From contig CAMTFK010000011.1 in the NCBI GenBank assembly GCA_947071285.1, positions 1-43,279 on the forward strand: 43,279 nucleotides of DNA. The letters are read 5' to 3'. Every line of letters begins with the position of its first letter. Within the stretch, counting starts at the first letter, position 1. The notes under the pieces were generated by a model, which made no database searches, was not told the origin of the DNA, and worked only from the letters and a program-made list of their open reading frames with translations. The stretch is from an uncultured Bacteroides sp. (lineage in GTDB: Bacteria > Bacteroidota > Bacteroidia > Bacteroidales > Bacteroidaceae). Shown piece by piece: positions 7,761 to 15,140 of this stretch. The position numbers and the translations under genes are program-made.

Positions 7761-8428
7761 TTGGCACCTCCTTTCTTTACCTTGCGGTTCAGTAGCCACA
7801 CCAGTGAGATTTTCACTTTCGTAGGACCGAACCATGTATATTTTCCGTTCTCCTGCCACAGCAACATCTGGTAGTTGTCTCGGGCGTGGTAGTGCCGGTA
7901 GTCGGTGCGGAGCAGTCCGATACCGATGTTGTATTCCAGCCGCAGGTTGCGGGCTATCCGGTGGGCATACCCGTAGCTGATGCCTGCGGCAATGAAGAAC
8001 TCGCCTTGATAGCCGTTCTCCTCCCATTGCAGGTCGTACTTACCGCCTCCGGCATACAGTCCGAGGAAATGTCCGGTCAGCACTTCACGGTTCATCCGTT
8101 TTTCCCGGCTGCCCAGCCAATAGCGCCCTTCCAGTCCGCCCGTCAATATCTGCAAGGCGTATTTGTCACCATCCAGCAGCCACCACGGGAACATGTATTC
8201 GCCGTTTACCGACCAGCGTTTGCCAATGGGTACTTCGATTTCTACGTTCGGCATCATAGCGGCATCAAACAGCAGATTGGTTTTTACGGCGAACAACGGA
8301 CGTTTTTCTGTTGCCTGTACATTCCGCATAGTTTGTTCCTGCTGCGACTGCACGCCCGTCAGTGCTCCGAACAACAGTCCGAAACTGAGAGCAATGCGTT
8401 TTACATTTATTATAGGTAGGTATTTCAT
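7757..8428 (-). CDS. DUF3575 outer-membrane-type protein of the fimbrial operon
   Basis: This 223-residue protein has a cleavable-type signal peptide (MKYLPIINVKRIALSFGLLFGALTGVQSQ). The DUF3575 pattern follows: LFAVKTNLLFDAAMMPNVEIEVPIGKRWS, WWLLDGDKYALQ, GLEGRYWLG, GHFLGLYAGGGKYDLQW and ISYGYAHRI. Alternating aromatic strands suggest a small outer-membrane beta-barrel. DUF3575 proteins occur in Bacteroidota fimbrial operons, but their job is not established; export or anchoring is an inference. The stop overlaps the DUF5119 start by 4 bp, implying coupled translation. The locus 2 paralog carries an additional N-terminal OmpA-like domain missing here. Confidence 0.85.
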   Translation of the reverse strand: MKYLPIINVKRIALSFGLLFGALTGVQSQQEQTMRNVQATEKRPLFAVKTNLLFDAAMMPNVEIEVPIGKRWSVNGEYMFPWWLLDGDKYALQILTGGLEGRYWLGSREKRMNREVLTGHFLGLYAGGGKYDLQWEENGYQGEFFIAAGISYGYAHRIARNLRLEYNIGIGLLRTDYRHYHARDNYQMLLWQENGKYTWFGPTKVKISLVWLLNRKVKKGGAK

Positions 8429-8448
8429 ATCTTGGCTGATTACAGGAT

Positions 8449-8820
8449 TTACCAGTTGGCAATTTTAATATCCGCCAGAAACTTGCGTGCCACTTCATTG
8501 AAAACGCCAATCTTATTGGCTATCTGACCGTGTTGGATATAAAATTCCTCCGGGGTGGGCATATTACAACGGATGGAGTCATCCAATGCCTGAAGTACAT
8601 CCAGCAGGGATACTTCCGGCAACGGACGTCGCAGGGCATACGAAGGGAGTTTACCTGGCTCTTTGTCAGGTAGAAGACGGATAAGCAGACCTTGATCCAG
8701 CTTGTCAAACAATTCTTTCCATTCTCCTTCGGAAAGGAGAAATTTGGCCGATTGTAGGTCACTGCCCAAGGCAATGTCGTGCAGTACGGCTATGGCTGTT
8801 TGTGTACGTATAGATAACAT
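8449..8820 (-). CDS. Rrf2-like winged-helix regulator, first gene of fimbrial operon 1
   Basis: This 123-residue protein follows the Rrf2 layout: an N-terminal helix with a T-x-x-A-I core (TQTAIAVLHDIA), a helix ending in GLLIR before the wing, and the wing-to-helix segment YALRRPLPEVSLLDVLQAL. The iron-sulfur cysteine triplet of classic Rrf2 proteins is absent; only one Cys is seen. It is paralogous to 31920-32297. It is the first gene after the invertible segment and lies 20 bp before the DUF3575 gene, so it would be expressed only with the operon and could act in feedback or on the recombination sites. The fold call is from pattern only. Confidence 0.7.
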   Translation of the reverse strand: MLSIRTQTAIAVLHDIALGSDLQSAKFLLSEGEWKELFDKLDQGLLIRLLPDKEPGKLPSYALRRPLPEVSLLDVLQALDDSIRCNMPTPEEFYIQHGQIANKIGVFNEVARKFLADIKIANW

Positions 8821-8843
8821 ATGTGTGTTTGTTTTGCCAGCCG

Positions 8844-8859
8844 TTACTTATCAAGTAAC
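8844..8859 (+). repeat. Left inverted repeat (recombination site) of locus 1
   Basis: The site reads GTTACTTATCAAGTAAC from 8843: 7-bp arms GTTACTT and AAGTAAC around a 3-bp centre ATC. Bases 8844-8859 are repeated in inverted orientation at 9147-9162. The arms match those of the locus 2 sites, but the centre differs. Confidence 0.8.
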
Positions 8860-9099
8860 AGGCAGCGCTTTTTCCTCCGGGATAAAAAAAGGTGTTTTTT
8901 TATCGATTATTTATCAGAAAAGGCGTTTTACAGCAGAGTAAAGTGTAAAAAGATGCGCTCCGTTTTTGAGATGTCAGAAATGGATGAAGGCTTTGTGTGT
9001 GTGTTTGGAATACACGCCGGGACAATATGTGTTTTTCTGGTGTAGTGTGTCGTTAAATAGATAAAAATGATAAGATTGACAGAGATAAATAATTTTTTA

Positions 9100-9131
9100 T
9101 TTGGATTTATGAAGATAATTTTAGACCTTTG
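9100..9131 (+). promoter_or_regulatory. Promoter inside invertible segment 1, facing away from the operon
   Basis: TTTG (9100-9103), a 20-bp spacer, then GACCTTTG (9124-9131) fits the Bacteroides TTTG-N19-21-TAnnTTTG consensus with a changed first base. It points right, into the 3' end of the recombinase gene, and would make antisense RNA to it. Confidence 0.65.
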
Positions 9132-9146
9132 TCGCTTCAATCATCC

Positions 9147-9162
9147 GTTACTTGATAAGTAA
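9147..9162 (-). repeat. Right inverted repeat (recombination site) of locus 1
   Basis: GTTACTTGATAAGTAA is the exact inverse of 8844-8859. The centre triplet reads GAT here and ATC at the other end, so the pair is in inverted orientation, which gives inversion rather than deletion. Confidence 0.8.
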
Positions 9163-9164
9163 TT

Positions 9165-10178
9165 CTACCGCAACGCCATGTCCTGTAAGAGATTAAGACA
9201 TTCCCGACTTTTCCCTCCGTATTTTCCCACAGCAGAAATTAGCTTACGGTTTGCCTTGTCAACCTTCTCATTTTCGAAAGGTTTCAAGTAGGTCTCTGTC
9301 ACACGTACAGAGGAATGTCCCAATGCTTGGCAAATGATTCCGACGGGCATTCCCATATGATAGGCCAATGTGGCCCATGTATGCCGTGCCGTATAGGAAC
9401 TGATTTTAACGCCGGGTAAAAGACGTTTTGCCAATGCTCCCAGCATCTTATTGAAATTCCGCAAGGCTTTCTGGTAGTACCCGTATAAGGCATCCTCCCC
9501 TTCCGGGGCATCATTCAATATAGGAAAAAGATAGAGTGAGGCAGCGTCTTTATCCTTAAATTCTTTCAGTAAGGGCAAGGCTTCCCGGGGGATGCGCAAC
9601 GTGATTTGCTTTCCCGTCTTGTGGCGGCGGTACACAATCCTGCCATCACGCACATCCCTCTTGCGAAGGTGGGCAAGGTCGATGAACGGCATGCCGCGCA
9701 GCAGGAACATCAGCAGGAAATAGGCCTGTGCGCGTTGCAGCTTTTTGCAGGGCACGGCAAGGTCTGTATGCAGCAGCCTGCCCATCTGTTCCTCGGTCAG
9801 CGCCCGTTTGGTCTGCGACTTCACCTTGGTATACACGTCATCGAAGAGTTTAGGGCTGTGCTCCGGCGTGCCGGGTGGGGACAGCCGGTTATATACCGCC
9901 TGCAAGGTGCGCATATAGGTGGAAATGGTGTTCCAGCTCAACCGCCTTTGCAACAGCCAGTCCTCATACTCTTTCAGTCGCCCGGGGGTGAACACGTCAT
10001 TCACGGGCATTGCCCCACAGGAAAACTTTGCAAAAGAGCGCAAGGTGCTGGTGTAGGTATGCACCGCAGGGTACCTCTTGTCTTCACTCAATTCATTAAT
10101 GACCTTCGTCATATACAGCGAAAGGTCCAGCCTTCCGTCATCTTTCTCAATCCTTTCTGTATTCATCACTTTTATCAT
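9165..10178 (-). CDS. Tyrosine recombinase, probable DNA invertase of locus 1
   Basis: This 337-residue protein (or 333 from the ATG at 10166) has an N-terminal SAM-like core-binding domain (SWNTISTYMRTLQAVYNRL) and a C-terminal phage-integrase catalytic domain. Presumed catalytic residues are Arg161 (LLRGMPFIDLAHL), Lys187 (RHKTGKQ), Arg265 (SSYTARHTWATLA), His288 (LGHSS) and nucleophile Tyr297 (TETYLK). The Arg in RGM-PF rather than in a TGLR box is what I recall as usual for Bacteroidota invertases. The stop codon lies 2 bp before the right inverted repeat. Together these make it the likely enzyme that flips the 8844-9162 segment. It is paralogous to the locus 2 recombinase. Confidence 0.88.
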   Translation of the reverse strand: MIKVMNTERIEKDDGRLDLSLYMTKVINELSEDKRYPAVHTYTSTLRSFAKFSCGAMPVNDVFTPGRLKEYEDWLLQRRLSWNTISTYMRTLQAVYNRLSPPGTPEHSPKLFDDVYTKVKSQTKRALTEEQMGRLLHTDLAVPCKKLQRAQAYFLLMFLLRGMPFIDLAHLRKRDVRDGRIVYRRHKTGKQITLRIPREALPLLKEFKDKDAASLYLFPILNDAPEGEDALYGYYQKALRNFNKMLGALAKRLLPGVKISSYTARHTWATLAYHMGMPVGIICQALGHSSVRVTETYLKPFENEKVDKANRKLISAVGKYGGKSRECLNLLQDMALR

Positions 10179-10242
10179 TTAAAGTTGCACACTACGAAGT
10201 GAGTCCTGAAAACAGGAATCACAAGCGTAATGTTTGTGAATA

Positions 10243-10250
10243 CAAAGTAA
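10243..10250 (-). promoter_or_regulatory. Candidate -7 element of recombinase 1
   Basis: On the minus strand this reads TTACTTTG, one base from TAnnTTTG, about 65 bp before the recombinase start. A TTTG lies 17 bp upstream. Between this element and the gene is a stem-loop with arms TCCTG and CAGGA. The same TTACTTTG octamer occurs upstream of recombinase 2 (30315-30322). Confidence 0.35.
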
Positions 10251-10277
10251 AGAAAGTGAGGGGAAGACAAAGAAAAA

Positions 10278-10307
10278 GCGTGCAAACCTTGTAATAGGTT
10301 TGCACGC
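10278..10307 (-). terminator. Rho-independent terminator of the Rpn-type gene
   Basis: An 11-bp stem (GCGTGCAAACC at 10278-10288, GGTTTGCACGC at 10297-10307) with an 8-base loop is followed on the minus strand by TTTTTCTTTG. It lies 28 bp after the stop of the 10336-11229 gene. Confidence 0.85.
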
Positions 10308-10335
10308 TCAATATATATGCTTATGAGATGGCAGA

Positions 10336-11229
10336 TTACAATGCGGCTATTTCATCCTCCGACAAGCCTGTGATTTTAGAAATAAATGCATAATCAGCTC
10401 CCTCAGCTTTCATGCTACGAGCATTAGCAAGACGCACTTCTTGACGTCCTTTTTCAAGACCTTCCTCAAGACCTTCTTGACGTCCTTCCTCACGACCCTC
10501 TTCACGTCCTTCTTGACGTCCTTCTTCTTTCGCTGCATCCATCACACACAAATTAGTGCGGTATACATTTACACTATTCTCATAACGTTCACGCTCCTCT
10601 TTACTAAGAGAAGCCACATCGGCAATTTCTTCTAACTTTTCGAAGACTGCCTTGCGGGCCTTAAAAGGCATTCGTTTCAGTGTCTCCATATTCTTTAATG
10701 TATATATCCAACGTTCAAAATCATTCTCACATTCTTCTTCCTCCTTCTGAAAAAGAGGAAGAGCTATAAATATCTGGCGCATTCTGTCAGTGAATAACTC
10801 ACCCGTATCACGGTCGGCAAGGATGACGTCAGTCCTCAATTTAACACTGCTGTCAAACAAAAAGTTCATAAAGAAAACTCCATATACAGCTTTAATACCG
10901 AACCGCCATTCATTCCCTTTCTCAGCCTGTTGCACTATCGCATTAGAAAGATAATAAAGCGCACGTTCCTTAAAATGCAACTGAGACTTATTCTGCATCT
11001 CTACGATTATCTTTTCACCGGTATCGGTGCAGCAATAAATATCATAGATAAGACCTCGCCCTTCGTTATACTTAGGCAACTGTTCATTGTTCAAGAATGT
11101 GAGATCTGTTATCACCCGTTCACCCTTCAGCAAATCATTTAAGAAGTCTATTAACAAATCCTTAGAAATCTCTTGGCCGAATATTTTCTTAAAACCGTAA
11201 TCGGTGAACGGATTGATAAATTTTCCCAT
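10336..11229 (-). CDS. Rpn-family PD-(D/E)XK nuclease / putative transposase
   Basis: This 297-residue protein opens with FINPFTDYGFKKIFG, the signature start of the Rpn/PDDEXK-transposase family. The nuclease core is visible as Asp63 (IYDIYC), Glu77 and Gln79 (IIVEMQNK), the D-ExQ variant of the PD-(D/E)XK site. E. coli Rpn proteins are DNA endonucleases that promote RecA-independent recombination; the role here is unknown. Near the C-terminus is a charged stretch of seven four-residue units (EGRQ, EGRE, EGLE) encoded by 12-bp tandem repeats, followed by a helical domain ending ITGLSEDEIAAL. It is monocistronic, with a -7 element at 11250-11257 and a strong terminator at 10278-10307. Confidence 0.88.
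   Translation of the reverse strand: MGKFINPFTDYGFKKIFGQEISKDLLIDFLNDLLKGERVITDLTFLNNEQLPKYNEGRGLIYDIYCCTDTGEKIIVEMQNKSQLHFKERALYYLSNAIVQQAEKGNEWRFGIKAVYGVFFMNFLFDSSVKLRTDVILADRDTGELFTDRMRQIFIALPLFQKEEEECENDFERWIYTLKNMETLKRMPFKARKAVFEKLEEIADVASLSKEERERYENSVNVYRTNLCVMDAAKEEGRQEGREEGREEGRQEGLEEGLEKGRQEVRLANARSMKAEGADYAFISKITGLSEDEIAAL
10441..10524 (-). repeat. 12-bp tandem repeats in the Rpn-type gene
   Basis: Seven contiguous 12-bp units (type GAAGGACGTCAA on the minus strand) encode the EGRQ/EGRE/EGLE series. Gain or loss of a unit keeps the reading frame, so copy number may vary between strains. Confidence 0.75.
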
Positions 11230-11249
11230 TGTTGTGTGTTATGTGACAA

Positions 11250-11257
11250 CAAAGATA
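11250..11257 (-). promoter_or_regulatory. -7 promoter element of the Rpn-type gene
   Basis: The minus strand reads TATCTTTG, a perfect TAnnTTTG, 20 bp before the ATG at 11229. The nearest TTTG is about 25 bp upstream, which is too far for a normal -33 box. Confidence 0.5.
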
Positions 11258-11328
11258 CAGAGAATTATCATAGTTGGTACTACAAACAGCCTTTTTCTCA
11301 CAGATTAATCTTCACAATATTTATTCTG

Positions 11329-11391
11329 CTATAAAATAGTAAAAATCTGACTTGTCCTTCTTTTACTTTCCTCATCTAATATTTCTTTCAT
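11329..11391 (-). pseudogene. 20-codon open frame overlapping the MNT gene, possible partner remnant
   Basis: An ATG at 11391 overlaps the TGA of the nucleotidyltransferase gene (ATGA) and opens 20 codons (MKEILDEESKRRTSQIFTIL) before TAG. Coupled overlap is how HEPN toxin genes often follow MNT antitoxin genes. This may be the truncated start of such a partner, but the match is too short to prove. Confidence 0.3.
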
Positions 11392-11702
11392 AACACAATA
11401 CCTTCATTTACTACATTTACATAAAAAGGGGTCTTAAATAGACGATTCTCCCAAAGCTTCTTCAACATTACTATCGGACTAATCGCAACGCCGGTTTTCA
11501 ATTCCAATGCATAAAGGGGCAAGGTTATTGCTTCTTCCTGAGCCAATGTCAGTTTCTCTCCTTCAAGCAGAATCAGCAAATCAATATCACTGTCGGAGCG
11601 AGCTTCCCCTCGTGCTTCCGAGCCAAACAGAATGGTTTCTGCCGTAGGCGCTATACCATATACTGTTTTTCTAATCTGTTCTATAATCTCTGACCGTCTC
11701 AT
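11388..11702 (-). CDS. Minimal nucleotidyltransferase (MNT-like) protein
   Basis: This 104-residue protein has the polymerase-beta-like nucleotidyltransferase signature: Gly27-Ser28 (LFGSEARGEA) with Asp39 and Asp41 (SDSDIDLLILL), that is GS-x10-DxD. MNT proteins of this size are usually the antitoxin half of HEPN/MNT pairs and in MntA/HepT AMPylate the HEPN toxin. No intact HEPN gene is adjacent; only a 20-codon overlapping frame follows. A good -7 element lies at 11727-11734. It may be a stranded antitoxin or act on a partner elsewhere. Confidence 0.85.
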   Translation of the reverse strand: MRRSEIIEQIRKTVYGIAPTAETILFGSEARGEARSDSDIDLLILLEGEKLTLAQEEAITLPLYALELKTGVAISPIVMLKKLWENRLFKTPFYVNVVNEGIVL

Positions 11703-11726
11703 TTTTTAGAGAATTGAGTTTATGTA

Positions 11727-11734
11727 CAAATATA
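11727..11734 (-). promoter_or_regulatory. -7 promoter element of the MNT gene
   Basis: The minus strand reads TATATTTG, a perfect TAnnTTTG, 24 bp before the ATG at 11702. Confidence 0.5.
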
Positions 11735-11777
11735 AGCATTTCTCCTCTATAATGATACTAAAACCCGCGTATTTCTT

Positions 11778-12938
11778 TTACACCAGCTCGTCCGAAGTAT
11801 ACCCCTTCGGCAACTCACGGCAGTTATAGCTTGAAGCCATAATCTCACCATAGGCACCGGCAGAACGCAACGCTATCAAATCTCCGCGCTTCACCTTGTT
11901 CAAGTCTATCGCCTTGCCGAATACGTCGGAAGACTCACAGATAGGCCCTACCACATCATACGCCTCCACAGCTTCTTCGGAAGTGATATTCTCTATCTTA
12001 TGATAAGCCTGATACAGTGCCGGACGAATCAAATCCGTCATACCGGCATCGAGAATGGCAAATTTCTTATTAGCTCCCTGTTTTACATAAAGCACACGGG
12101 AAATCAGCGAACCGCACTGCCCCGTTATGGCACGCCCCAGTTCAAAATGGAGTGTCTGATAGGAACGCAATTTCAGGTGCTCGGCATAGGTTTCAAAATA
12201 ATCTTTGAAGTCAGGTATCGCCTGGCGGTTAGGATGCTTATAATCAATCCCCAGTCCGCCACCTACATTGACGTGCTCGATGCGGATGCGGTGAGACTCC
12301 AGTTTATCCTGCAATTCGTTCACACGGTTGCAAAGAGCCACGAAATCGCCCATATCCAATATCTGCGAACCGATGTGGAAGTGCAATCCAATGAACTTTA
12401 CGTTCTTCATCTCCAGCGCCACATCTATCACATTGTCCATATCCTGCATACTGATGCCGAACTTGTTCTCCGCCAATCCGGTAGTGATGTTGGCATGCGT
12501 ATGTGCACCCACATTGGGGTTGATACGGAAAGCTACATTCGCAACCTTACCCTTTGCCGCAGCCAGCTCATTGATGATTTCCAGTTCGGGAATGGACTCT
12601 ACATTGAAACAGAAAATGTTATAATCCAAGCCGAGGTTGATTTCCCAATCTGCCTTGCCCACTCCGGCAAACACTATCTTATTCGTCGGGAAACCTGCCT
12701 TGATGGCTGCACGGACTTCACCGCCACTTACACAGTCGGCACCCAATCCGTTCTCACGGATGATGGAAAGCACTTTAGGATTGGCATTTGCCTTCACGGC
12801 ATAGTGCACGTCAAAGTTGCCATACTTTGCGGCTTCAGTGCGCACACAGGAAAGGGTTTCACGCAACACCTTCGTGTCATAATAATAAAACGGGGTGCGC
12901 AACTCACGGAATTTATCTATGGGGAATGTTCCTTTCAT
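11778..12938 (-). CDS. lysA: Diaminopimelate decarboxylase
   Basis: LysA removes CO2 from meso-diaminopimelate to give lysine, using pyridoxal phosphate, in the cytoplasm. The 386-residue length is usual for Bacteroidota. The PLP lysine is Lys49 in HYAVKANANP. Other fold-III decarboxylase motifs are GLGADCVSGGE, FRINPNVGAHTHANI, GLHFHIGSQI, HVNVGGGLGIDY, ELGRAI and the active-site Cys in GPICESSDVFG. It lies after lysC on the same strand, separated by a strong stem-loop (12981-13012), so it may have its own promoter. The two genes supply the first and last steps of lysine synthesis. Confidence 0.97.
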   Translation of the reverse strand: MKGTFPIDKFRELRTPFYYYDTKVLRETLSCVRTEAAKYGNFDVHYAVKANANPKVLSIIRENGLGADCVSGGEVRAAIKAGFPTNKIVFAGVGKADWEINLGLDYNIFCFNVESIPELEIINELAAAKGKVANVAFRINPNVGAHTHANITTGLAENKFGISMQDMDNVIDVALEMKNVKFIGLHFHIGSQILDMGDFVALCNRVNELQDKLESHRIRIEHVNVGGGLGIDYKHPNRQAIPDFKDYFETYAEHLKLRSYQTLHFELGRAITGQCGSLISRVLYVKQGANKKFAILDAGMTDLIRPALYQAYHKIENITSEEAVEAYDVVGPICESSDVFGKAIDLNKVKRGDLIALRSAGAYGEIMASSYNCRELPKGYTSDELV

Positions 12939-12980
12939 ATTCTTTATCTAAATATAGTGTATTCTTTGTTCAGTTAAAAA

Positions 12981-13012
12981 GAGCGCTTTTATCAGGATTG
13001 GTAAAAGCGCTC
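12981..13012 (-). terminator. Terminator-like stem-loop between lysC and lysA
   Basis: GAGCGCTTTTA (12981-12991) pairs perfectly with TAAAAGCGCTC (13002-13012). On the minus strand the stem is followed by TTTTTAA, as in an intrinsic terminator after lysC. It may reduce read-through into lysA. Confidence 0.8.
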
Positions 13013-13033
13013 GGGTTGTATCAGGGTTATCTC

Positions 13034-14353
13034 TTATTCTTCGTTGAACAGTGCATCACTAAGCGACTGCAAGGCTTTCTTCTTGTCGCACTCGCGGATG
13101 AGGAAGGAAATGTTGTAGTTGCTACCGCCGAAGGAAATCATTCGTACAGGTATGTCGCGCATGGCATCCAGTGCCTTGGCTTCGAAACCTACGTTTTCCC
13201 ATTCCAGGTCGCCCACCACGCAGACAATACACATATCTTTATCCACGGTCACCGTGCCGTATTTCTTCAGGTCGTCCAGAATCTCATTGAGGTGCTTCGT
13301 ATTATCAATAGATACAGATACACCTACTTCGGAAGTACAAATCATGTCGATAGAAGTCTGGTAGCTCTCGAAGATTTCGAATACCTTGCGCAGGAAACCA
13401 TGGGCAAGCAACATACGGCTGGATTTAATCTTGATGGCCGTGATACTGTTTTTCGCTGCAACCGCCTTGATTTTGCCTTTTTCGGTATCATTGGAAATCA
13501 TGGTGCCGGGAGCGGTAGGGTCCATCGTATTCAGCAAGCGCACCGGAATATTGGCATACTTGGCAGGCTGTATACAAGTGGGGTGGAGAATCTTCGCACC
13601 GAAATAAGCCAACTCGGCAGCTTCTTCAAAATGAAGATGGCGTACGGGAGCAGTCTTATCAACGATACGCGGATCGTTGTTGTGCATACCGTCGATGTCC
13701 GTCCATATCTGGATTTCGGAAGCGTTGATGGCAGCACCGATCAGAGAAGCGGTATAGTCGCTTCCACCACGCTGCAGGTTGTCTATTTCTCCGTAAGCAT
13801 TGCGGCAGATGTATCCCTGAGTGATGTAGATTTCAGCACCGGGGTGCAATTCCAGTTGCATGTGGAGTTTATCCTTGATATATACAGGGTCGGGTTCCGC
13901 ATTCTTGTCGGTACGCATGTATTCCAAAGCCGGAAGCAAAATAGACTTTACACCGCATTCCTGCAAATAGTAGTTCATCATGGCAGTGGAAATCAACTCT
14001 CCCTGTGCCAGAACCACTTTCTCTTCGAACAACGTGAAGAGGTCTTTGGTATATGAACGGATGTAGTCAAAATGAGATTTAATCAACTCCAGACCTTTCT
14101 GTTTATACTCGGGAGTGGAATATAATTCATCTACATGCTGTTTATACTTAGCTTCCAGCTTGTTGATAATTTCGTTAGCACCCTCCGGATTCTTCTTGTA
14201 CAGATAGTCCGAAATTTCCACCAATGTGTTAGTCGTGCCCGACATAGCTGAGAGGACAACTATCTTCTGCTCGCCATCGGTAATCAATTTGGCCACTTCC
14301 TTAATCCGCGGGGCAGAACCAACGGAAGTACCTCCAAACTTTAAAACTTTCAT
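13034..14353 (-). CDS. lysC: Aspartate kinase
   Basis: LysC phosphorylates aspartate, the first step toward lysine, threonine, methionine and diaminopimelate. The 439-residue protein begins MKVLKFGGTSVGSAPRI, the aspartokinase amino-acid-kinase signature. Further catalytic-domain motifs are LSAMSGTTNTLVEI, QGELISTAMM, QGYICRNAYGEI and LQRGGSDYTASLIGAAI. ACT regulatory domains fill the C-terminus from about residue 300 (TAIKIKSSRMLLAHGFLRKVF, VGVSVSIDN, MISFGGSNYNISFLI), the likely site of lysine feedback. It is monofunctional, without a homoserine dehydrogenase domain. It lies 21 bp after the FtsE-like gene and before lysA. Confidence 0.97.
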   Translation of the reverse strand: MKVLKFGGTSVGSAPRIKEVAKLITDGEQKIVVLSAMSGTTNTLVEISDYLYKKNPEGANEIINKLEAKYKQHVDELYSTPEYKQKGLELIKSHFDYIRSYTKDLFTLFEEKVVLAQGELISTAMMNYYLQECGVKSILLPALEYMRTDKNAEPDPVYIKDKLHMQLELHPGAEIYITQGYICRNAYGEIDNLQRGGSDYTASLIGAAINASEIQIWTDIDGMHNNDPRIVDKTAPVRHLHFEEAAELAYFGAKILHPTCIQPAKYANIPVRLLNTMDPTAPGTMISNDTEKGKIKAVAAKNSITAIKIKSSRMLLAHGFLRKVFEIFESYQTSIDMICTSEVGVSVSIDNTKHLNEILDDLKKYGTVTVDKDMCIVCVVGDLEWENVGFEAKALDAMRDIPVRMISFGGSNYNISFLIRECDKKKALQSLSDALFNEE

Positions 14354-14374
14354 CTTCGTTCCTGTATTAAATGA

Positions 14375-15097
14375 TTATATATTATTATTTATTTCTTCTA
14401 CAATAGGCATCATGCCTGAGTATTCGGAAGTCGCATCCGTTATCTGATGACCTGCACAGCGGTACACCTGTCCCGGAAACTCATGCAACAACTGGAGATT
14501 GTGCGTAGTCATCACCACCAATGAGCCTGTACGGCTGATGTTGTGCAACAATCCCACAATGGCGCGTCCGGTCTCTGCATCCAGATTACCGGTGGGTTCG
14601 TCCGCCAGGATAATCTCGGGAGAGTTGAGCATGGCGCGGGCAATGACGATGCGTTGTTGTTCGCCTCCCGAAAGCTCGTTAGGGAACTTATAGCCTTTGT
14701 TGCCCATGCCTACCTGCATCAACACTTCGCTGATACGGTCTTTTATCTCTGCTTTGTTCTTCCAGCCGGTAGCTTTCAGCACAAAAGCAAGGTTGTCGTT
14801 CACCGTGCGGTCCGTCAATAACTGGAAGTCCTGGAATACGATGCCCAGTTTGCGGCGCAGTTGCGGAATATGCTTGCGCTTGATGCGGTTCATGTCATAC
14901 CCCAATACGACTGCTTCACCGGAAATGACATCCAGCTCGCCATAAAATGTCTTCAACAGACTGGTTTTGCCCGAACCGACCTTACCAATCAGATACACAA
15001 ACTCCCCCTTCTGCAGCTCGAGGTTCACCTCGTTCAGCACGCACAAGTCTTGTTGGTGTACTTCGACATCCTTATATCGTATCAGCGGCTCGCCCAT
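14375..15097 (-). CDS. FtsE-like ABC transporter ATP-binding protein
   Basis: This 240-residue ATPase has Walker A GKVGSGKT (residues 38-45), the Q-loop region VFQDFQLLTDRTV, the ABC signature LSGGEQQR, Walker B IILADEPTG and the H-loop TTHN. The sequence is closest in style to FtsE, the cell-division ATPase that with FtsX controls peptidoglycan hydrolases at the inner membrane. No FtsX-like permease is adjacent, so the partner must be elsewhere. It lies 43 bp after hisIE and 21 bp before lysC, probably within the same transcript. Another MacB/LolD-type ATPase is the alternative. Confidence 0.85.
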   Translation of the reverse strand: MGEPLIRYKDVEVHQQDLCVLNEVNLELQKGEFVYLIGKVGSGKTSLLKTFYGELDVISGEAVVLGYDMNRIKRKHIPQLRRKLGIVFQDFQLLTDRTVNDNLAFVLKATGWKNKAEIKDRISEVLMQVGMGNKGYKFPNELSGGEQQRIVIARAMLNSPEIILADEPTGNLDAETGRAIVGLLHNISRTGSLVVMTTHNLQLLHEFPGQVYRCAGHQITDATSEYSGMMPIVEEINNNI

Positions 15098-15140
15098 TCC
15101 CAGTTTATTTTTTAATTGTTAATTGTCAATTGTCAATTAT

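Larger units (their letters stand above)
8844..9162. promoter_or_regulatory. Invertible promoter segment of fimbrial locus 1
   Basis: A 319-bp segment is bounded by 16-bp perfect inverted repeats (8844-8859 and 9147-9162). It begins 2 bp after the recombinase stop and ends 23 bp before the Rrf2-like gene. It contains no convincing gene. The only good Bacteroides promoter in it points right, away from the fimbrial operon. Inversion would move the -7 element to about 8875-8882 facing the operon, giving a ~50-nt leader. As sequenced the locus is inferred to be OFF. Confidence 0.8.

Noticed and set aside
8863..8900. A promoter at the operon-proximal end of segment 1 facing the operon in the present orientation
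   Set aside because: The nearest candidate (CACCTTTT on the minus strand) lacks the TA and final G of the -7 element and has no -33 box at the right spacing.
8821..9045. A 74-codon plus-strand open frame within invertible segment 1
   Set aside because: It spans the left recombination site, has no ribosome site, and its start is the reverse side of the operon leader. The segment is better explained as regulatory DNA.
12981..13012. Lysine riboswitch or attenuator before lysA
   Set aside because: Only one simple stem with a T-run is present, in a gap of under 100 bp; no conserved riboswitch core is visible. It fits a lysC terminator.
14375..15097. FtsEX division pair
   Set aside because: The ATPase is FtsE-like, but no permease gene is adjacent, so I did not assign the gene symbol.
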